A stretch of 64,000 nt of DNA, taken from Neoechinorhynchus agilis (lineage: Eukaryota; Acanthocephala). The notes under the pieces were generated by a model that saw only the letters and a list, made by a program, of their open reading frames with translations, did not search any database and was not told where the DNA came from. The number at the start of each line of letters is the position of its first letter. The stretch's first letter is position 1. The stretch lies in assembly GCA_051530055.1 (NCBI GenBank), contig CM121342.1:7626001-7690000 (forward strand), given 5' to 3'. Of this stretch, positions 58,326-64,000 are shown one piece after another. The translations under genes and the position numbers were made by a program.

Positions 58326-59021
58326 AATACCGCATAAAAATCAAGACAATACAAAATGCACGGTGGAAACTATTAGACTTACCGAAAACACTAAAAAAAC
58401 ATCGATAAATTGTTGACCTTTTTTAAACGAATGAGCGGACAGCATTAGGGTGCTCCCTATATCATTTATTAATTAGTGATATGTAATTTTCAAGACAACT
58501 ACAAAAGGGTTCTACAAAACTGTGTGATAATATAAATCCGCTTCTATCTTCAAAATCTAAAAAAATCTTTCTGTTGCAAAAGTTTAATTTTAAATATTTA
58601 TCCCGCATTCATTCAAATTTATAGATTATTCTGTGTTCATGTTTTAGCTATGAAATAAATTGTTATCGAATTTTACCGTCTGTATTTAAAATTAGTTCAA
58701 CATGCTAATATAACCTATAGTTATGCTCATTGTTAAGATTATCCGTCGAAACGCAAATCTTTTCATTTTGAGCATAAGTCATTGGCCGTAAAATAAATCA
58801 TGTAATTAATATTCATTTTTGGAATGGACTGAATTGTTCTAACTAAAAGACATTAAGAATTTAACCTTCTATCTGATTTTATGTCTGAAATATAATAATA
58901 ATAAAATTAAAAAGCCTTGAGATAGGATTAATTTCCAGATGGCTGATTATCGGTGCCAATACCTATGCAACCCTTGATAAATCAAAGGCTAACACTGGTT
59001 TAATTTACTAAAATAAAATTC
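58326..59021. other. Convergent gap between GPCR and MAPKAPK
   Basis: AT-rich 3' flanks of two convergent genes, with several AATAAA-type signals (for example about 58653 on + and TTTATT blocks for the minus gene). Nothing coding is seen. Confidence 0.45.
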
Positions 59022-61173
<2,152 letters not shown>

Positions 61174-61489
61174 TTTCAAAAAAAGCACAAGACAAGCCTT
61201 ACTTTTGAAGGAATATATTCGATTAGTCACCGCTTGTCAGCAAGTTTTCTGACTAAGTTTCCAGTTATGCCTCAACCGCTAAAAGCACACGGCAAAATTC
61301 CCTTTACCCGTTATTTTCCCCATATTCCACACCCACTCAGCAAAAAAGGCGTGATGGTTGATTTAATGAGGTTCAAGACGATTTCCCGTCTTCAACAACG
61401 ATAAACGAAGACGAAGTAAAACCTCACAACCGTTCAACATGACGGGCCCTTAGTGCCATGCAAGTATGCTACCTTCTCTACTTCTACAT

Positions 61490-61678
61490 TTAACAGCAGC
61501 ATGATTTGCAGCAAGTGCAGCAACAGCATGGGCAGCAGCAACAACAGCAAGGCTTGCAGCAACAGCAGCATGGGCAGCAGCAACAGCAAGGCTTACAGCA
61601 ACAGCAGCATGGGCAACAGCAGTCACATCCGCAACCGCAACCGCAACCGCATCCTCCTCCGCATCCACAACAGGACAT
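61490..61678 (-). CDS. Ultra-cysteine-rich microprotein B
   Basis: ATG at 61678 opens a 62-codon frame ending in TAA just before the ATG-like CAT at the left edge. The product starts MSCCGCGGGCGCGCGCGC, has repeats of PCCCCCKPCCCCC and ends CCKSCCC. By my count 41 of 62 residues are Cys, the rest Gly, Lys and Pro. It is paralogous to the protein at 41904-42077 (shared start, repeat unit, terminal Cys run and stop context). Opposite-strand reading gives poly-Gln without an ATG. A canonical TATATAAAAGG box lies about 85 bp upstream (61759-61770, minus). It sits between MAPKAPK and CDC123 on the same strand. Candidate roles by analogy only: sperm-tail or cuticle cross-linking protein, or metal storage. 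Confidence 0.68.
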   Translation of the reverse strand: MSCCGCGGGCGCGCGCGCDCCCPCCCCCKPCCCCCPCCCCCKPCCCCCCPCCCCTCCKSCCC

Positions 61679-61758
61679 TTTTGTTGACTTGTTTAAAATA
61701 AAAAGATTGGTGAAAAGGGTAAGTTTCTTGAGATAGTTTCCAAGTATCGAATGTTGCT

Positions 61759-61770
61759 CCTTTTATATAG
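61759..61770 (-). promoter_or_regulatory. TATA box of Cys-rich gene B
   Basis: CTATATAAAAGG on the minus strand, about 85 bp before the ATG at 61678. It is the best TATA match near any gene in the window. The paralogue has a weaker CATAAATATT at a nearly equal distance (about 42155-42165). Confidence 0.5.
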
Positions 61771-61887
61771 GCTATTACTTCTGTGTTCTTCTTTTCAATG
61801 TATTCAATTGTTTTTTTACAAAAACACTAAATGAACACTGAACTAGGAGCAGCACGCTTTTCGATCGGAAAATAAAAGTATTCATGA

Positions 61888-63549
61888 TCACAAAAAACGA
61901 ACGTGATTCATTTCTTTGAAAAAATCAATCGCACTTGTAGAGTCATCGGCATCCATTGGCATTGGATGATCAAAAGAAATAGCGATTGTTGGACGATCCG
62001 TAGAAACTAAACGGATCACTGGATCATTGCCATCGGAGAGACTTTTGAGCTCTTCAGGACTGAAGAGACAGGAGTAATTAGAGTCGCTGTCTGTGCCAAA
62101 ATCAATTAAAACAGGAGAACCGGATTCCATTGAGGGAAAATATATGTCGAACGAAAAGGACGATAATTCGAATTTCGAAATATGTTTTAAATAAAACTCC
62201 TTTACGGAATTCATCACGTATTCAATGTGGTCCTCTTCAAAGTTTGTAGGAATGTCAATCTTGCGTTGACTTATGGCTATCAGGTTGCGGTCTCGGACGA
62301 AGCATCTAAATCCGGTCATAGATTGAAGAAAAGAGGACATACAAATGACTGAGAAATCGCACTGTATAAAAAAGTTTATGTAAAATTACGATGAGAAAAG
62401 TTTGAACCATAACTTTTTTGATAGTAAGGCATCTTCTAAAATCTCGAAAGCAAGACAAAAGCTTTTTGTTTGTATCGCACGTAAAAATTAAGAGAATTTA
62501 TTGATTCCAATATTTCGGCGTTGTTTAAGTGCTTTATGGGCGCATTCAAGTGGGAAAAAAACACTTAAATAATCTTAAGAAAGGTACAAGATTGTGCCTC
62601 CGAAATATTGAAAGCAATAAATTCTTTTAATTTTTATGTGAGATACAAACATGATCAATTCAATCTTCAAACACAAGTCCTTATCGTGCGTGACTTATTG
62701 ACGACAATAAGTGTGAAAAACTGTAAAATTTTAGATGATTTAATGAATTTCCAGAATTCTACAGCAAAATTGTACTGCTCGGCTTAAAGTAAAAGTGAAT
62801 CGGAAAAATATGGCATTTAGAAACGGCAAAAAAGAAAACCATCTCGTATGCGCATTTATGTTCATCAGAATTGTGCGGGTTTTTAAGAATGGATATTGAA
62901 AATGTGACAGGAAAAACCAAATAAGTGGATACTCTAAAATGTTCAGAAACAAGTTTGAAAATAATTGATGATTTACAAAATTGAATTTAACTTACTGATC
63001 ACCGATTAATCTCTTTAAAGTCTTCTTATTAAAATGATCGAAAGATTGACAAAATGGAGTATCGACCGTCGAGAATAAATCGATGACCGAATATAAATTC
63101 GAGTTTTGGATCGATGTCTACAAATCGTTTAAGATTGAGTACAGGGCAGATATAATTTTCTTTAGCATACGAATAGTCTGATTGTAAAAACTCCGCTTTG
63201 AAACCTGTCGAACTTGTAGATATTAAAGCCGAGTTCATACCAAAGTAGAAGCTCTTAAAAGCTCGAGCACTTCAGTTGTACTTTGACAACGACAAGTCCG
63301 ATCAAATGTTGACCACGCCGCATCCTTGGCACTTGACCAATTCGATTTAGGAAATACGCTTCCACCAAGCATGGAAATGGTTTGGCTTATTTTTAAAGTC
63401 AATTCGGTGACCTCTTTATTGGAATCAGGATGCGTCATCAAAATAGCCAAAAGATGATGATTTGGAATATTGATAGTCACAGTTCGAATTGTATGCTGTT
63501 TAAAGTTTGGATACCATTTATTGGTGGCACAATCGATGCTTTTTGTCAT
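61888..63549 (-). CDS. CDC123: CDC123 (D123), eIF2 assembly factor
   Basis: CDC123 is an ATP-grasp protein that promotes assembly of the eIF2 translation initiation complex. Exons on the minus strand: 63549-63241, 63190-63067 and 62348-61888, total 894 nt (297 aa), in phase. Conserved blocks: KWYPNFKQHTIRTVTINIP (near the N-terminus, like WYPFFRGVTIKSV), SMLGGSVFPKSNWSSAKDAA (family signature), CRCQSTTEVLELLRAS, then TGFRCFVRDRNLIAISQR and FDIYFPSMESGSPVLIDFG. The first intron is 50 bp and the second 718 bp. The usual acidic insert after the N-terminal block is shortened, making the protein smaller than the 336-aa human form. ATG at 63609 is an in-frame alternative that adds 20 residues; the shorter start is chosen because homology begins after it. 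In the LIDFN metal motif the final Asn is replaced by Gly (LIDFG). Confidence 0.88.
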
Positions 63550-63724
63550 ATTTTTCTGAAAAGGAGAATTAAAGGTTTTGGGACGTTTCAAATCAAAATC
63601 GGGGAACAACTGCTAAACTTATCGCTCGCGTAACAACGCTGTACATTTAATTATTTTAGTACGCATTTTTTTGCCCACAAACGAACACAAAAACCTTTTA
63701 ATTTATGGTACGAAAAAGATGAAG
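63550..63724. other. CDC123 upstream flank
   Basis: Short 5' region between CDC123 and the SINE. No other gene is seen. Confidence 0.4.
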
Positions 63725-63975
63725 GGGGCCCAGTGGCCGTGTGGTCTGCGCTTCCACGGTTGTGCGAGGCTGCTGGAAGGGTGAGGGTCAGATTTGAGAT
63801 CACCCATCGGCCCCAAAGGGGGTTGGCCCTGTCCCTTCGAGTGCGGCTAAGCGCCTCGGTTGTGTGCAAGTCGGCCGAAAGGCTCCCAAAATCAAAAGAA
63901 GATGTCGTAGGACCAATCAACTTAATCTGAAGGAGAACAACTGTTTGTGATCAAATAAATAAATAAAAAGATGAA
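63725..63975 (+). mobile_element. tRNA-derived SINE
   Basis: A GC-rich block in AT-rich surroundings begins GGGGGCCCAGTGGCCGTGTG, with a polymerase III A-box-like TGGCCGTGTGG. A degenerate B box (GATTTGAGATC) follows about 60 bp later. The body continues through GGCCCCAAAGGGGGTTGGCC and the element ends in a simple tail of AAATAAATAAATAAA. It is about 250 bp long. Overlapping open frames on both strands are explained by the element. Confidence 0.7.
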
Positions 63976-64000
63976 AATACACTGGCGTTGTAAGAATTTG

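Noticed and set aside
61506-61736. Poly-glutamine protein on the + strand opposite Cys-rich gene B
   Set aside because: The frame follows a stop directly and has no ATG before the repeat; the paralogous locus also lacks an ATG in that frame, while the minus-strand Cys frame keeps ATG and stop in both.
63725-63830. Functional tRNA gene
   Set aside because: A- and B-box-like motifs are present but there is no cloverleaf with an anticodon stem, and the 3' tail of TAAA repeats fits a SINE.
63651-63930. Open frames on both strands at the right edge
   Set aside because: Explained by the GC-rich tRNA-derived SINE.

Overview
This window is nuclear DNA of a bilaterian invertebrate. It is AT-rich, its genes are dense but separated by repeat-filled gaps, and most introns are only about 45-60 bp. 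Gene content rules out a microbe: a homeobox gene with a YPWM hexapeptide, a FoxO-type forkhead gene, extended synaptotagmin, HPF1, CDC123, tropomyosin, MAPKAPK and a rhodopsin-class peptide receptor. I cannot fix the phylum from sequence alone. A Hox2/proboscipedia-type homeodomain argues against nematodes and tardigrades, which lack that class.

Layout, left to right. 0-9 kb: a perfect 49-bp inverted repeat, the phosphorylase kinase beta-subunit gene (PHKB, + strand, ending in a CaaX box), then a TTLL10-type tubulin glycylase/ligase gene (+). 9-16.5 kb: an intronless tropomyosin gene (-), nested MITE-like repeats, a decayed LINE copy (-), and HPF1 (-). 17-30 kb: a small bHLH gene (+), a second decayed LINE (+), a 46-bp minisatellite and a 12-exon coiled-coil gene (+) resembling GRIPAP1/CCDC186. 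Pieces of this gene and of its 3' flank recur in inverted orientation 5-8 kb away. 30-34 kb: an orphan membrane/zinc-ribbon gene (-), a tandem array of about 120-135 bp units and two orphan small ORFs. 34.8-38.4 kb: the Hox2-like gene and a divergent FoxO gene, both +, 1 kb apart. 39.5-45 kb: a decayed CR1-like LINE, a 57-aa protein that is two-thirds cysteine (-), and about 17 copies of a 156-bp satellite. 45.3-48.4 kb: extended synaptotagmin (-). 48.4-56.9 kb: gene-poor DNA with a small MITE and a 101-bp tandem repeat. 56.9-64 kb: a kisspeptin/galanin-type GPCR (+), a MAPKAPK kinase (-), a 62-aa paralogue of the cysteine protein (-), CDC123 (-) and a tRNA-derived SINE.

The host genes are mostly unrelated housekeeping or signalling genes rather than an operon-like system. 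The most unusual signal is the pair of ultra-cysteine-rich microproteins (about 67% Cys), which read as poly-glutamine on the opposite strand and are easily missed. Next are two PHKB junctions where homology continues across DNA that lacks a fitting GT-AG intron, and the FoxO gene whose only AKT-type site is assembled across a splice junction. Exon coordinates below were deduced by hand from splice motifs and reading-frame continuity; for most multi-exon genes the summed exon lengths are an exact multiple of three.
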